A DNA stretch of 35,217 bases from a virus. The translations under genes and the position numbers were made by a program. The DNA lies in the IMG/VR virus record IMGVR_UViG_3300028400_000020, positions 1 through 35,217 of that record, one strand, 5' to 3'. Below are positions 1 through 7,238 of the stretch, in pieces; position 1 is the first letter of the stretch; each line of letters opens with the position of its first letter. The notes under the pieces are model-generated. The model made no database searches and was not told the origin of the DNA. It was given only the letters and a program-made list of their open reading frames with translations.

Positions 1-167
1 TATGCTTACCACATACCACAACCGTATCTGGTTTTCCACCATTTTCCCATGCTGCCTGGATAGCATCGTTAAGAAGCTCTTCTGTAAGGTCTCTGGCGGC
101 TCCAGCATTATCCAGAACATTACTAGTAACAAATGCCTGCACACCCCCCATTTGCCTTGCGGTGGTT
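1..167. repeat. left copy of 167-base end redundancy
   Basis: Bases 1-167 match 35051-35217 at every position except 128 (A) versus 35178 (C). Both copies lie inside the capsid coding sequence, and the difference is a silent third-position change in a valine codon (GTT or GTG on the coding strand). The simplest reading is the overlap of a circular assembly rather than a true terminal repeat, because the capsid gene is only intact when the ends are joined. Confidence 0.93.
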
Positions 168-568
168 GCATTTCCTGCGTTCATGGCAGTATTGCGGATA
201 ATGGCATATTCAACATCAGTGCCAATTTCTCGCATAGCTAAAACCATTGAACGAGCAATTACACTTTTGGTACCAGGCTTATCCACAACTTCCTGGGTCT
301 CAGATACTCCATAACCACGAGAAATTATCTGGGTATAATTACCCTTCCTTTGTGGCGTATGAGCATCCTCAAAGGTGTAATCTGCTCCCTCAAGCTTGGC
401 ATTTGCCTGTGGCGGATTCAGTTCTTCTTCTGGCCACTCATGGTAAGTAGATTTTGCAACACCCCTACCAAACATACTGTAAAGAGGGGTATCATAGGGG
501 GAAATGTTGGTAATTATATCCGACAAATCCTCTTTATTTGCTGGTGCGTTATATGTCAAAAGTGCCAC
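1..568 (-). CDS. major capsid protein, SU10-like (DUF5309), N-terminal part; gene cut by the window edge
   Basis: This is the shell-forming capsid protein of a podovirus. It starts at a GTG at 568, preceded by a strong AAAGGAGGTG site, and is open to base 1. It continues in frame at the other end of the window (35217-34740) once the 167-base redundancy is removed, giving a 292-residue protein, a usual size for the SU10/DUF5309 capsid family. The N-terminus reads NKEDLSDIITNISPYDTPL, then GRG and an HEW motif, and NYTQIISRGYGVSETQ about 50 residues later. This is the recognisable start of that family. It lies directly after the scaffold gene, as expected. Because the start is GTG, an ATG-only search would miss this half of the gene. 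Confidence 0.9.
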   Translation of the reverse strand, partial: MALLTYNAPANKEDLSDIITNISPYDTPLYSMFGRGVAKSTYHEWPEEELNPPQANAKLEGADYTFEDAHTPQRKGNYTQIISRGYGVSETQEVVDKPGTKSVIARSMVLAMREIGTDVEYAIIRNTAMNAGNATTARQMGGVQAFVTSNVLDNAGAARDLTEELLNDAIQAAWENGGKPDTVVVCGKH

Positions 569-586
569 TTAAACACCTCCTTTTAA

Positions 587-1414
587 CTAATCAACCAAGC
601 CCATTTTCACCAACAAGCTAGCCTGGTCATCTACACCAAGTCCAGCTAAATCCCCTGGACTTGGCATGTCACCCGTTGCATGACTTCCAGTAGAAGGCTC
701 TATTACTTGTGGGGCCTTGTTCTGCCTGTTATCAACCTCAGTTTGAACGGCCTCTTTCACAAACCTTGTTTTTAGCCGCTCATACAAAGGATAAAGCACC
801 GTTATATCAGCCTCATCCCATGCTCTTGCAATAACAGGGTCTTTCGCAGCCTCCTGCTGGATAGCCTGGATAGTCTTATCAAAGACTTCTCCGTCCTCTT
901 GCTTGAGCCTACTAATAAGACCATACGCCCGAACAATATTATCGGCCAACCTTTCCCCATGCATTACCGCTTGATTAACAAGCGCAACATGCTCTGGATT
1001 CATTGGGTCAAAATCACCATACTGCTGCCTTATATGCTGTATGGCTTCAACCCGTGCAGCCTCCTTTATTTGCTCGGCATACTGCCTTATCTGCTCACCC
1101 TGAGCCACCTGCCCTTGACCTGAAACCCGCTTGATAGTAGCGGAAACCACTGGCCTTATATTTTCAGGCACTCGCTCAAGGTCTATTTCGTTTATTTTTT
1201 CATCATCAGCAAGAAGCTGTTCTAGCTCCTCACTGGTATATTCCTTCTTTTCGGTGGCCTGTTTTTGTTCAACAGATTGCCCACCCTGTCCTTCTACCTG
1301 TTGGCCTGATTGTACCTCCGAACCATCTTGCTTGTCAACCTGCTGTTTTTCCTCAGTTTTTTCTCCCAAATCTTCTGCAACTAAACCTTCTGCCAAATTT
1401 AGAAATTCATCCAT
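587..1414 (-). CDS. scaffolding protein
   Basis: The product is a 275-residue, strongly charged, glutamine-rich protein placed between portal and major capsid, the usual position of a podovirus scaffold. Residues about 15-75 are low-complexity and rich in E, Q, K and G; residues about 75-230 look alpha-helical with several long charged segments; the C-terminus is short and mixed. No enzymatic motif is visible. Scaffolds direct procapsid assembly and leave or are cleaved before DNA packaging. The start has AAGGGGTAAGTA before the ATG, and the upstream gene ends only three bases earlier. The assignment rests on position and composition, since scaffolds diverge too fast for motif recognition. 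Confidence 0.75.
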   Translation of the reverse strand: MDEFLNLAEGLVAEDLGEKTEEKQQVDKQDGSEVQSGQQVEGQGGQSVEQKQATEKKEYTSEELEQLLADDEKINEIDLERVPENIRPVVSATIKRVSGQGQVAQGEQIRQYAEQIKEAARVEAIQHIRQQYGDFDPMNPEHVALVNQAVMHGERLADNIVRAYGLISRLKQEDGEVFDKTIQAIQQEAAKDPVIARAWDEADITVLYPLYERLKTRFVKEAVQTEVDNRQNKAPQVIEPSTGSHATGDMPSPGDLAGLGVDDQASLLVKMGLVD

Positions 1415-1417
1415 TAC

Positions 1418-1720
1418 TTACCCCTTATTGTCTTCTATTTGCTTATCAATATCATCCAGAGCTTGCTTTGTCAATTTAACTCCCTGGGAAAGAGATTTTA
1501 TATATTCCCACAAATCAGATAAAGCATCATGCTTAATCCTAAGCCTTATCATCTTCTCGCCCGCTCCTGGTTCATTAATATCCAATGTTTTCCATTCCTG
1601 CCTGATTTGTGCCTTGACCTCCTTGATATAATCCTTGAGTGCTGATACCAAATCCCTGGCCTTCAATTCCTTGGCCAACCGTTCCGCTAACTCTTTCCTG
1701 ACTTCCCATAATGTTGCCAT
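1418..1720 (-). CDS. small helical protein overlapping the portal 3' end
   Basis: The product is a 100-residue, highly charged, probably all-helical protein (N-terminus MATLWEVRKELAERLAKELK). Its start at 1720 has a very good GGAGG site ten bases upstream. The first 146 bases lie inside the 3' end of the portal gene in another frame, so the two proteins are encoded by the same DNA. It sits between portal and scaffold, where phages often carry small head-assembly or head-maturation factors, but I recognise no family. The strong ribosome binding site and ordinary amino-acid make-up argue that this frame is real; the matching portal tail is low-complexity. Confidence 0.75.
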   Translation of the reverse strand: MATLWEVRKELAERLAKELKARDLVSALKDYIKEVKAQIRQEWKTLDINEPGAGEKMIRLRIKHDALSDLWEYIKSLSQGVKLTKQALDDIDKQIEDNKG

Positions 1721-3470
1721 TTTGTTGTGCCTCCGCTGGATTCTGATCTATATATTTTTCAACTGCCTTTAATCCAAGAGTCTCATAATACCTAACAAGC
1801 AAATTGTAAAAACCCTCCCTGCTCATATACCCCTGTTGTATCAAGACAGGAGCCATTTCAACAGCCCTTTCCATTGCGGCAATTTCTTTCTCCTTGCCAC
1901 CAAGTAAAGCCGAAGGCTCTACTACAAAATGAAACTTGCCCTGTAAGTCATCAGGCATTATCTGCAAAGGTCTGCTGGCCACTCTAATTACTTGCTCTTG
2001 CCTGATAAATCTCTGATTAAGGCCCACCATAAAACGAAACAAATTACGAATACCTGTTTCCGCAAACAAAAGGGCTATCAAAGCAAGTCTCTGTTGACTT
2101 GCCTGCATTATTTTCATAATGCCCGTTGCAGTTTTATTGAGGGCCTGTGCATCCAACCCCTGGCTATACCTGGTAACACCAGTCCGATTTTCCTTATCCA
2201 CCTCCAACATTTCCATGACATTAAATGTCCATGGGGCCAATGGTGGCGTCTCCATGGGCTCAACAGACCTTAAATCTCCCACACGAATTAACTGCCTATT
2301 GGTAATTATATCAGATACATTTACCCCTGCCCCTTCTAGAATTTTCATCCTAGGATTATTTACAAGAGACAAATTCAAAAGAACCTGTCTCATTATTCCA
2401 GTTTTTGCTTTTTGAATATCATCAATGATATTGGCATAAGACTTACCCTCTGGCTGATATGGCTCAACCATTGGAGACAAGGCAAAGAAAGGTTTGCCTC
2501 CAAAATTATTTTCTTCAACCCTCAACAACTGCCCATTACATGTGGTAACAATAACAGACTCAAGTAATCCATCACCATTGATGTCAAAATCAAAATAACT
2601 TTCATAAAGAACAGTTTTTGCACCTGGTGTCCCCCTTTTATCTGGCTCATCATACTGAATAATCTTAGCTTGAACTTCTGACTTTAAAACATCATCAGTA
2701 ATCTCATCTTCTTGAATCTGCCTTATAGCCTCTGCCGTTGCCATGGCATCAAAAATTCCATTGCGAGCTTGCTTTCTGAGAAAATCAACCGTTACTTCTT
2801 TTCTATGGCAAATAAAAGAACTTTCATGTAAATCAAGACATTTAGGGTTATATAAACACTCCCACGGGGGCAATGGAGCTATTTTGGGAAAAGAAGCGTA
2901 AGAACGATTAACCAAAACAGTAACCCTCACCAAGCCATTTTCTTGGAGATATTCTACATTGGCAACAGTTACATTTGGATTGCTATTCACAAGAGATAAA
3001 TATTCTTGTGGAGATAAAACCAAAACCCTCTTTTCATTCCTGGAATCTTCATACCACCATGCCTTAACAATGCCAAGAGAAGCAATTAGAGCATCCTTAA
3101 ACCACCGATAAAAAAGAATAGTGCTATTATTAAGAGTCTGTAACTGAAAATCCAATAGTTTTTGATTAACCTCTGCTGCCTTCTCACTAGAAGCATCATA
3201 AGGCACTATTGATACAACAGAAGACGTGTTGCCAAAAACATTCATCAAAGAAGGCAGGGCCCACTCAACTGCATTGGCAACATCCTTTGAAACATAATCG
3301 GATAACTTGCCTAAGCGTTTGAAAATAGATTGATAATATTTGGGATCAGCCTCATAAATCTGAAAAGCTTCCAAAATAGCTGGTGCTCTTACGTCATCGA
3401 AATACTTTTTCGCTGCTGTTATTTCAGCATCTACAATATCTAAAAGTTCTTTTTTCTTTTTAGCATCCAT
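1575..3470 (-). CDS. portal protein
   Basis: This 631-residue protein should form the twelve-subunit ring through which DNA enters and leaves the head. It lies after the large terminase and before scaffold and capsid. Recognisable features are an acidic helical start, the central beta-rich stem region and the motif run VEPYQPEGKSYANIIDDIQK at about residue 336, followed by a long helix with LNLSLVNNPR. This matches the SU10/P22-type portal pattern. The last 48 or so residues are glycine- and glutamine-rich (GQGIEGQGFG and similar) and are overprinted by the next gene. The start has AAGGAGAAAGT before ATG. Length is near the usual 600-700 of podovirus portals. Confidence 0.85.
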   Translation of the reverse strand: MDAKKKKELLDIVDAEITAAKKYFDDVRAPAILEAFQIYEADPKYYQSIFKRLGKLSDYVSKDVANAVEWALPSLMNVFGNTSSVVSIVPYDASSEKAAEVNQKLLDFQLQTLNNSTILFYRWFKDALIASLGIVKAWWYEDSRNEKRVLVLSPQEYLSLVNSNPNVTVANVEYLQENGLVRVTVLVNRSYASFPKIAPLPPWECLYNPKCLDLHESSFICHRKEVTVDFLRKQARNGIFDAMATAEAIRQIQEDEITDDVLKSEVQAKIIQYDEPDKRGTPGAKTVLYESYFDFDINGDGLLESVIVTTCNGQLLRVEENNFGGKPFFALSPMVEPYQPEGKSYANIIDDIQKAKTGIMRQVLLNLSLVNNPRMKILEGAGVNVSDIITNRQLIRVGDLRSVEPMETPPLAPWTFNVMEMLEVDKENRTGVTRYSQGLDAQALNKTATGIMKIMQASQQRLALIALLFAETGIRNLFRFMVGLNQRFIRQEQVIRVASRPLQIMPDDLQGKFHFVVEPSALLGGKEKEIAAMERAVEMAPVLIQQGYMSREGFYNLLVRYYETLGLKAVEKYIDQNPAEAQQNGNIMGSQERVSGTVGQGIEGQGFGISTQGLYQGGQGTNQAGMENIGY

Positions 3471-3479
3471 ACTTTCTCC

Positions 3480-3782
3480 TTAAAAGAACTTGCCAGCTAT
3501 GAAACCCAACACACCACCAATAACCGTATAAACACCAAGCAAATACATTATCTTTTTTTCAAGCTTGGCAAGCCTGTCTTCCAAAACCTCAAAACCCCTT
3601 TCCAGGCCATCAATTCTCTCTTCTAATCCCTTTACCAACATATTGCAGGATACCGAACAAACATCTAGTTTTCCCAAAACATCCAAAACCCTTTTGTCAA
3701 TCGCATCAACCCTTTCTGTAAGTTCCTTACCAAAACCACAACCACCTCTATCAAGCAATTTAATTACTTCTGTATTTGCCAT
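3480..3782 (-). CDS. coiled-coil protein with C-terminal membrane anchor (XhlA-like)
   Basis: The product is 100 residues long. Residues about 18-75 have a heptad-like pattern (ERVDAIDKRV, LEERIDGLERGF, LEDRLAKLEKKI), predicting a coiled coil. Residues about 78-98 form one hydrophobic segment (YLLGVYTVIGGVLGFIAGKFF), so the protein should sit in the inner membrane with the coiled coil on one side. This plan is the one seen in XhlA-type haemolysin or lysis-accessory proteins of phages. Its place between terminase and portal is odd for a lysis gene, and a role in docking the packaging complex to the membrane cannot be excluded. Family membership is inferred from architecture only. Confidence 0.6.
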   Translation of the reverse strand: MANTEVIKLLDRGGCGFGKELTERVDAIDKRVLDVLGKLDVCSVSCNMLVKGLEERIDGLERGFEVLEDRLAKLEKKIMYLLGVYTVIGGVLGFIAGKFF

Positions 3783-3835
3783 GATACTCTCCCGTTTTCT
3801 CTTTTTAATATCCTACAAATACAATCATGGCAAGT

Positions 3836-5143
3836 TTACCATGTACCAATAGAGGGAATATCATAAGCAGATTCATTGCCTCCTGCATAGAAATTGCCAG
3901 CAAAAGTTAAAGAACAAGCATCAACCCTATTAGGGCTTTCTCCCTCGGTATCTCCCTTTGAAATAATTTTTAATCTACCCCTAGAATCTGGCTCAATCAG
4001 AACAGAACAAAGCTCCTTAGCCAAATTGCTATCATCTGGCAAAACACCACCACGCTCAATAAATTGCCTTAAAGCATCATACATTTCAGCCTTCTTGTTT
4101 GCGTACTTATCTGGGTCTTGAGCCTTAGAGCCAAAAAAAACACCAACCACATTAAACCCCATATCACGCAAATAAGATACTATTCCCGTTCCCCAACCAT
4201 AATCCACAAAAACTATTTTAGGCTTAATGTGATAAAGATGTTGAGCAATCTTCTGTGCCATTGCCATGTCATCCCTTACAGGCACAATAGGAATTAACGG
4301 CAAAATCTGTTGCCCTTGCCTGGTAGCAATAACAGTTAAATCATTTGCCCAACCAACATCAATGCCAGTAATCTTAACATGATTACTGGGCTGGGCTTCT
4401 CTTGCCATGGCCTCATGTACCGTATCACAATCAAACATGGTGGCCTCTAAGACGTCTATAAACTCACCATAAATCTCCTGCCTTACAACAGATTTTGGCA
4501 TTGTTTTAATGAATTCATCAATAGATTCTTTAGTATTAAGCGGGTTATCATAGGTAGTAAAATGAAAATGCTTCCATAAACCAGTTTTATCAGTCTTGGC
4601 CATTTCGCAAATCTGATAAAACTTATGTAAATCACCACGCCATCTTTTACCCTTTGGCGTCCCGCCCACTATCAGCAAAGAATTAGGATTATCCAAGAGC
4701 ATAGGAGCTACAGCGTTTTCATAAAGATAGGTATCCCTTAAAATAATACCAGCTTCATTGAGAATGATAATGGGATAACCAAACCCCTCCCAATTCATCG
4801 GCCTATCAGCAGAACGAAAATCAATAACAGTTCCGTTAATTTCTAATTCAGATGCTTGCTTTCTATACTCCCACCTAACACCAAAATCCCTTTCAAGCCA
4901 CTTTAAAATTGGCTTAAAATACCTCTCCACATACCTGATGTTATTAGACGCAATAGTATCCCCCCAAAGCACTTGGTCAATATCTCTATTTGTTATAGCC
5001 TCTATAATCAAAAAAAGGGCAAGGCCGTAAGTATATCCTAATCGCCTGCCCTTTTGAATAGCTATACGCCTATATTTCTTGGAAGCCTCTAAAAAAACCT
5101 TAGCTTGCCAAGGCAAAATACCTAAAACACTATTCTTCTTCAA
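3836..5143 (-). CDS. terL: terminase large subunit
   Basis: This is the 435-residue ATP-driven DNA packaging motor with nuclease. The N-terminal ATPase has a deviant Walker A, KGRRLGYT (31-38), in which the lysine stands at the front of the loop. Its Walker B is IIILNE (125-130) with Asn in the usual Asp position, and GTPKG (161-165) is the coupling motif. The C-terminal RNase H-like nuclease shows D262 (GIDVGW), D314 (VFVDYGW) and D408 (RVDAC). The best start is a TTG, overlapping the preceding gene by 14 bases; no ATG or GTG lies upstream in frame. The deviant ATPase motifs are also found in other terminases of the K-x-R-Q-x-G type, so it is probably active. Confidence 0.92.
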   Translation of the reverse strand: MKKNSVLGILPWQAKVFLEASKKYRRIAIQKGRRLGYTYGLALFLIIEAITNRDIDQVLWGDTIASNNIRYVERYFKPILKWLERDFGVRWEYRKQASELEINGTVIDFRSADRPMNWEGFGYPIIILNEAGIILRDTYLYENAVAPMLLDNPNSLLIVGGTPKGKRWRGDLHKFYQICEMAKTDKTGLWKHFHFTTYDNPLNTKESIDEFIKTMPKSVVRQEIYGEFIDVLEATMFDCDTVHEAMAREAQPSNHVKITGIDVGWANDLTVIATRQGQQILPLIPIVPVRDDMAMAQKIAQHLYHIKPKIVFVDYGWGTGIVSYLRDMGFNVVGVFFGSKAQDPDKYANKKAEMYDALRQFIERGGVLPDDSNLAKELCSVLIEPDSRGRLKIISKGDTEGESPNRVDACSLTFAGNFYAGGNESAYDIPSIGTW

Positions 5144-5549
5144 AAAGCTCTGACCTATCGCCTATAATTTTTAATTCGAGAACCTTCTTTTTATTCCTTT
5201 CTTCATCCTGCAACTTCTCGCCACCTCTCGATGAAATCCTATTAAACTCATTAATAGACAAAAAGGCAACAGCCTTAAAATCCAGCATTTTCTTAGAGGC
5301 CCTATCAAGATTAATATAATCTGCTGTTGCTTTAAACCAATCAAACAATTTCGGGGCCTCGCTTTTCCATTTTGACATTTCTGCATCAGAATATGACACA
5401 TAAGACTGTAAGCCACCCAAAGAAAGTAACGCCCCCGCACTAATAGCTCTAAGCATATAATCCATAACCATCTTAGATTTTACTTCGTGTGGAATAGCAT
5501 AAATTAACTGCTCATAAAAAGTCGGCTCTAAAGCTTCATTCTTGCCCAT
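5130..5549 (-). CDS. probable terminase small subunit
   Basis: This 139-residue protein is encoded directly before the large terminase and overlaps it by 14 bases. The start chosen is the ATG at 5549, six bases after GGAGGTAAGT. The product is helical in the N-terminal two thirds, has a basic stretch around residues 110-125 and ends in an acidic tail (SELFEEE), a common plan for small terminases that bind the packaging site and then the motor. I do not see a clear helix-turn-helix and do not recognise the family by sequence. The call rests on gene order, size and translational coupling to terL. Confidence 0.55.
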   Translation of the reverse strand: MGKNEALEPTFYEQLIYAIPHEVKSKMVMDYMLRAISAGALLSLGGLQSYVSYSDAEMSKWKSEAPKLFDWFKATADYINLDRASKKMLDFKAVAFLSINEFNRISSRGGEKLQDEERNKKKVLELKIIGDRSELFEEE

Positions 5550-5605
5550 ACTTACCTCCAGCACAAATCAGTATAAATACTAACCCCATCATTACCAAAC
5601 CAATT

Positions 5606-5686
5606 TCACAACCCCACCAACATTGCACTCACAATCAAAAGAGCAAACAAAAAGAAAAGCCTTAAAAAAGCATGTTTACAATCCAT
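5606..5686 (-). CDS. possible 26-residue membrane peptide
   Basis: In the gap between the zinc-binding protein gene and the small terminase there is a 26-codon frame, MDCKHAFLRLFFLFALLIV and so on, that is almost entirely one hydrophobic segment. The nearest upstream purine run (AGGG) is about ten bases from the ATG, so initiation would be weak. It may be a small membrane peptide or chance coding in T-rich DNA. Nothing else is visible in this 150-base gap apart from the ribosome binding site of the next gene. Confidence 0.3.
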   Translation of the reverse strand: MDCKHAFLRLFFLFALLIVSAMLVGL

Positions 5687-5702
5687 TTGAGATAAACCCT
5701 AT

Positions 5703-6128
5703 CTACCATTCATTTCCATTTACTTCCCTATAATAATTCTGCATACACATAGGACAAAACATATATTTTCTATGCCCACCTCTCACACTTCTTGAAAGAT
5801 GGGCATTAGTAGCACTTGCACACCTAATGCAAAATTTTTGCCCGCATCTCTTACAAGACACAGGATCATAATCATGTTTACCATACTCCATCTCACACCA
5901 CGATGCTGTGCCACCATGCTCCACAAAATCAATCATACTATCCCAACAACCACCAATAACAACAATAGCATCACGCCAATCTTTATTATCAAACCTATAA
6001 ATATATCCAGCTAGTATTGACGTTCTTTCAAGGGCCTGCTCTTCCATTGCCTTCAAAAATCCATCGGGAAAAACAGTTCCATCTGCTGTATTACCAAAAA
6101 ATTTCTTAATAATTTTATCCTTTATCAT
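5703..6128 (-). CDS. zinc-binding protein of unknown function
   Basis: The start is the ATG at 6128, directly after GGAGGTAAC; frames upstream of it run through a structured non-coding segment. The 141-residue product has an N-terminal part of mixed helix and strand (1-75) and a cysteine-rich C-terminal part: C92-x2-C95-x4-C100-x2-C103, H110, then C125-x2-C128. This can hold two zinc ions, in a RING- or FYVE-like spacing, but I cannot place it in a family. It lies just upstream of the terminase genes in the late operon. Possible roles are DNA or RNA binding during packaging or host takeover; none is shown by the sequence. Confidence 0.7.
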   Translation of the reverse strand: MIKDKIIKKFFGNTADGTVFPDGFLKAMEEQALERTSILAGYIYRFDNKDWRDAIVVIGGCWDSMIDFVEHGGTASWCEMEYGKHDYDPVSCKRCGQKFCIRCASATNAHLSRSVRGGHRKYMFCPMCMQNYYREVNGNEW

Positions 6129-6142
6129 GTTACCTCCATAAC

Positions 6143-6235
6143 GGCGGGGCCAAAGTCTGTTGCTGGAATCTTTATTTAGCATACGCACCGCAAAGCAAGT
6201 GCCAAATGTATGCCTTATGTTTGCATGGCCCCGCC
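6143..6235 (-). ncRNA. candidate structured RNA between speD and the zinc-binding gene
   Basis: Read on the minus strand, a 93-base segment is closed by a perfect 9-bp stem, GGCGGGGCC (6235-6227) with GGCCCCGCC (6151-6143), very GC-rich for this genome. Inside it, GCATAC pairs with GTATGC, and within that GCAC pairs with GTGC around a ten-base loop. A 27-base unpaired A-rich arm leads back to the closing stem. It begins five bases after the speD stop and ends 15 bases before the next start codon. There is no T-run after the stem, so it is not an ordinary terminator, and no gene fits. It could be a cis-regulatory RNA, a processing site or a free small RNA. It matches no riboswitch class I know. 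Confidence 0.55.
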
Positions 6236-6240
6236 TAAAA

Positions 6241-6630
6241 TTATTGCCATAACATATTCGTAACCCTTACCACGGCTTCTGGTTGAAAAAGCACACTTAA
6301 ATATTCAATAGCTCTCTTAACATCCTCAACATCTATCCGCTTGCAACTAGAAACCTCAATTCTTATATATCGTTTTTCGGGCCATGTATGCACACAGCAA
6401 TGACTTTCCAAAAGACCAATCATACCAGTATGCCCCACAAGGCCTGTACCGTTAACAGGAACAGTAAAAATTCCCATACTACCACCTATTGGCTTTAAAC
6501 CTAAGATTTTAGGCACATTCTCCAAAAGCCCTCTTACAATAGAATATCCAGTGGCTTCACGCTCTAATATATTTTCAGATAAATAAACATCGAAACCAAT
6601 CGTTTCCCCATTAATTCTATTCTCTGACAT
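6241..6630 (-). CDS. speD: S-adenosylmethionine decarboxylase proenzyme (SpeD-like)
   Basis: This 129-residue protein has the core of the bacterial pyruvoyl-dependent AdoMet decarboxylase family, whose usual length is about 115-140. The self-cleavage site is present as E75-S76 in LLESHCCVHTWPE: S76 would become the pyruvoyl group. H81 and C96 (in EVSSCK) occupy the places of the processing histidine and the catalytic cysteine. Active enzyme makes decarboxylated AdoMet, the aminopropyl donor for spermidine. A spermidine synthase homologue lies further along the same late operon. Some SpeD homologues have changed into ornithine or arginine decarboxylases, and that cannot be excluded here. The start has GGAGGTATATTT before ATG and overlaps the upstream gene by 14 bases. 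Confidence 0.88.
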   Translation of the reverse strand: MSENRINGETIGFDVYLSENILEREATGYSIVRGLLENVPKILGLKPIGGSMGIFTVPVNGTGLVGHTGMIGLLESHCCVHTWPEKRYIRIEVSSCKRIDVEDVKRAIEYLSVLFQPEAVVRVTNMLWQ

Positions 6631-6781
6631 AAATATACCTCCTTTTTGCTTTTATAAAAACTAACACCTGGTAACAAGAACCAGTAATACAATACAAACG
6701 ATTGCCCCTTATTAATAATTCTTTTTTACAAGTAGGACACCTTTTCACTGATTTCAAAACACCTTCACTTATTTTTGCCAC
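6617..6781 (-). CDS. small zinc-ribbon protein
   Basis: A 54-residue frame is most likely read from a GTG at 6781, with GGGGGAAG just upstream; longer forms would run through the previous gene in another frame. The middle has C15-x2-C18-x12-C31-x4-C36 (CPTCKKELLIRGNRLYCITG, then SC), a classic zinc ribbon, followed by a basic strand-rich tail. It overlaps the upstream gene by 17 bases and speD by 14, so it is translationally coupled to both. The exact start is uncertain (a GTG further in is possible). The cysteine spacing equals that of two early-operon proteins at 16.5-16.9 kb, although the rest of the sequence differs. Confidence 0.65.
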   Translation of the reverse strand: MAKISEGVLKSVKRCPTCKKELLIRGNRLYCITGSCYQVLVFIKAKRRYIYVRE

Positions 6782-7238
6782 CTTCCCCCTGCACAAATAA
6801 CGGTACCACCTTTTTATCAAAATAAACTGGGGGCAAAAGCTGTTGCTTCTGTTCATCAGTCCAATACTCATCCCTGGGGCATAAATACTGATGCCAAAGT
6901 GGAGTAACCACACCTCCATATCTATCCCAACAAAAAAAACATTGCCCCACCCTTACCATATTAGGGCAAGCAGAACATTTTTTCCATCCAACCATTTTGC
7001 CTTTCGCCCTAAGGGGCAGGCCATCATCATCAAATTGAACGCTAAAAATAAAAGCAATAGTAAACAATATCCCCTTTGCTCTCACGGCCCTTCCTCTTGC
7101 TAATAAGTCAGCACCAATTCTCATTAAAAGTCCCTCACCCCCCTGAGTAAGAAACTCTTCTCTCCAATTAAATTTTTCACTCCATGGCATATATTCATTG
7201 ATAATTGTAGCAACATCAATATTACTTGCCTTAATCAT
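6765..7238 (-). CDS. unknown protein with rubredoxin-like zinc knuckle
   Basis: The 157-residue product has an N-terminal half of mixed helix (1-70) and a cysteine motif C88-x2-C91-x8-C100-x2-C103 that should bind one metal ion, followed by a tryptophan-rich segment. No family is recognised. It starts at an ATG behind AGAGGAGAAAATTT, overlaps the end of the first gene of the late operon by eight bases, and is followed by the small zinc ribbon. It is one of four metal-binding proteins encoded around speD. Confidence 0.7.
   Translation of the reverse strand: MIKASNIDVATIINEYMPWSEKFNWREEFLTQGGEGLLMRIGADLLARGRAVRAKGILFTIAFIFSVQFDDDGLPLRAKGKMVGWKKCSACPNMVRVGQCFFCWDRYGGVVTPLWHQYLCPRDEYWTDEQKQQLLPPVYFDKKVVPLFVQGEGGKNK

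Noticed and set aside
1-167. Direct terminal repeat of a linear phage genome
   Set aside because: The repeat lies inside the capsid coding sequence and the gene is only complete when the ends are joined, so an assembly overlap of a circular or permuted molecule is simpler.
1131-1631. 166-codon plus-strand frame over the scaffold and helical protein genes
   Set aside because: Serine- and cysteine-rich product with no ribosome binding site; it is the reverse reading of two well-supported minus-strand genes.
3780-3836. CATGG/CCATG hairpin between terminase and the coiled-coil gene
   Set aside because: Only five base pairs and no T-run; too weak to call.
5570-5605. 18-codon frame with an LIC-like lipobox before the small terminase
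   Set aside because: Too short, with no site of its own and a non-matching lipobox; probably only the leader of the terminase gene.
6143-6235. tRNA-like reading of the structured segment after speD
   Set aside because: Despite the long closing stem, there is no T-loop sequence (GGTTCGA-type) and no anticodon arm of correct length.
6617-6919. Longer 100-residue version of the small zinc-ribbon gene
   Set aside because: Its first 46 codons overlap the previous gene and have no start site; the GTG at 6781 fits better.
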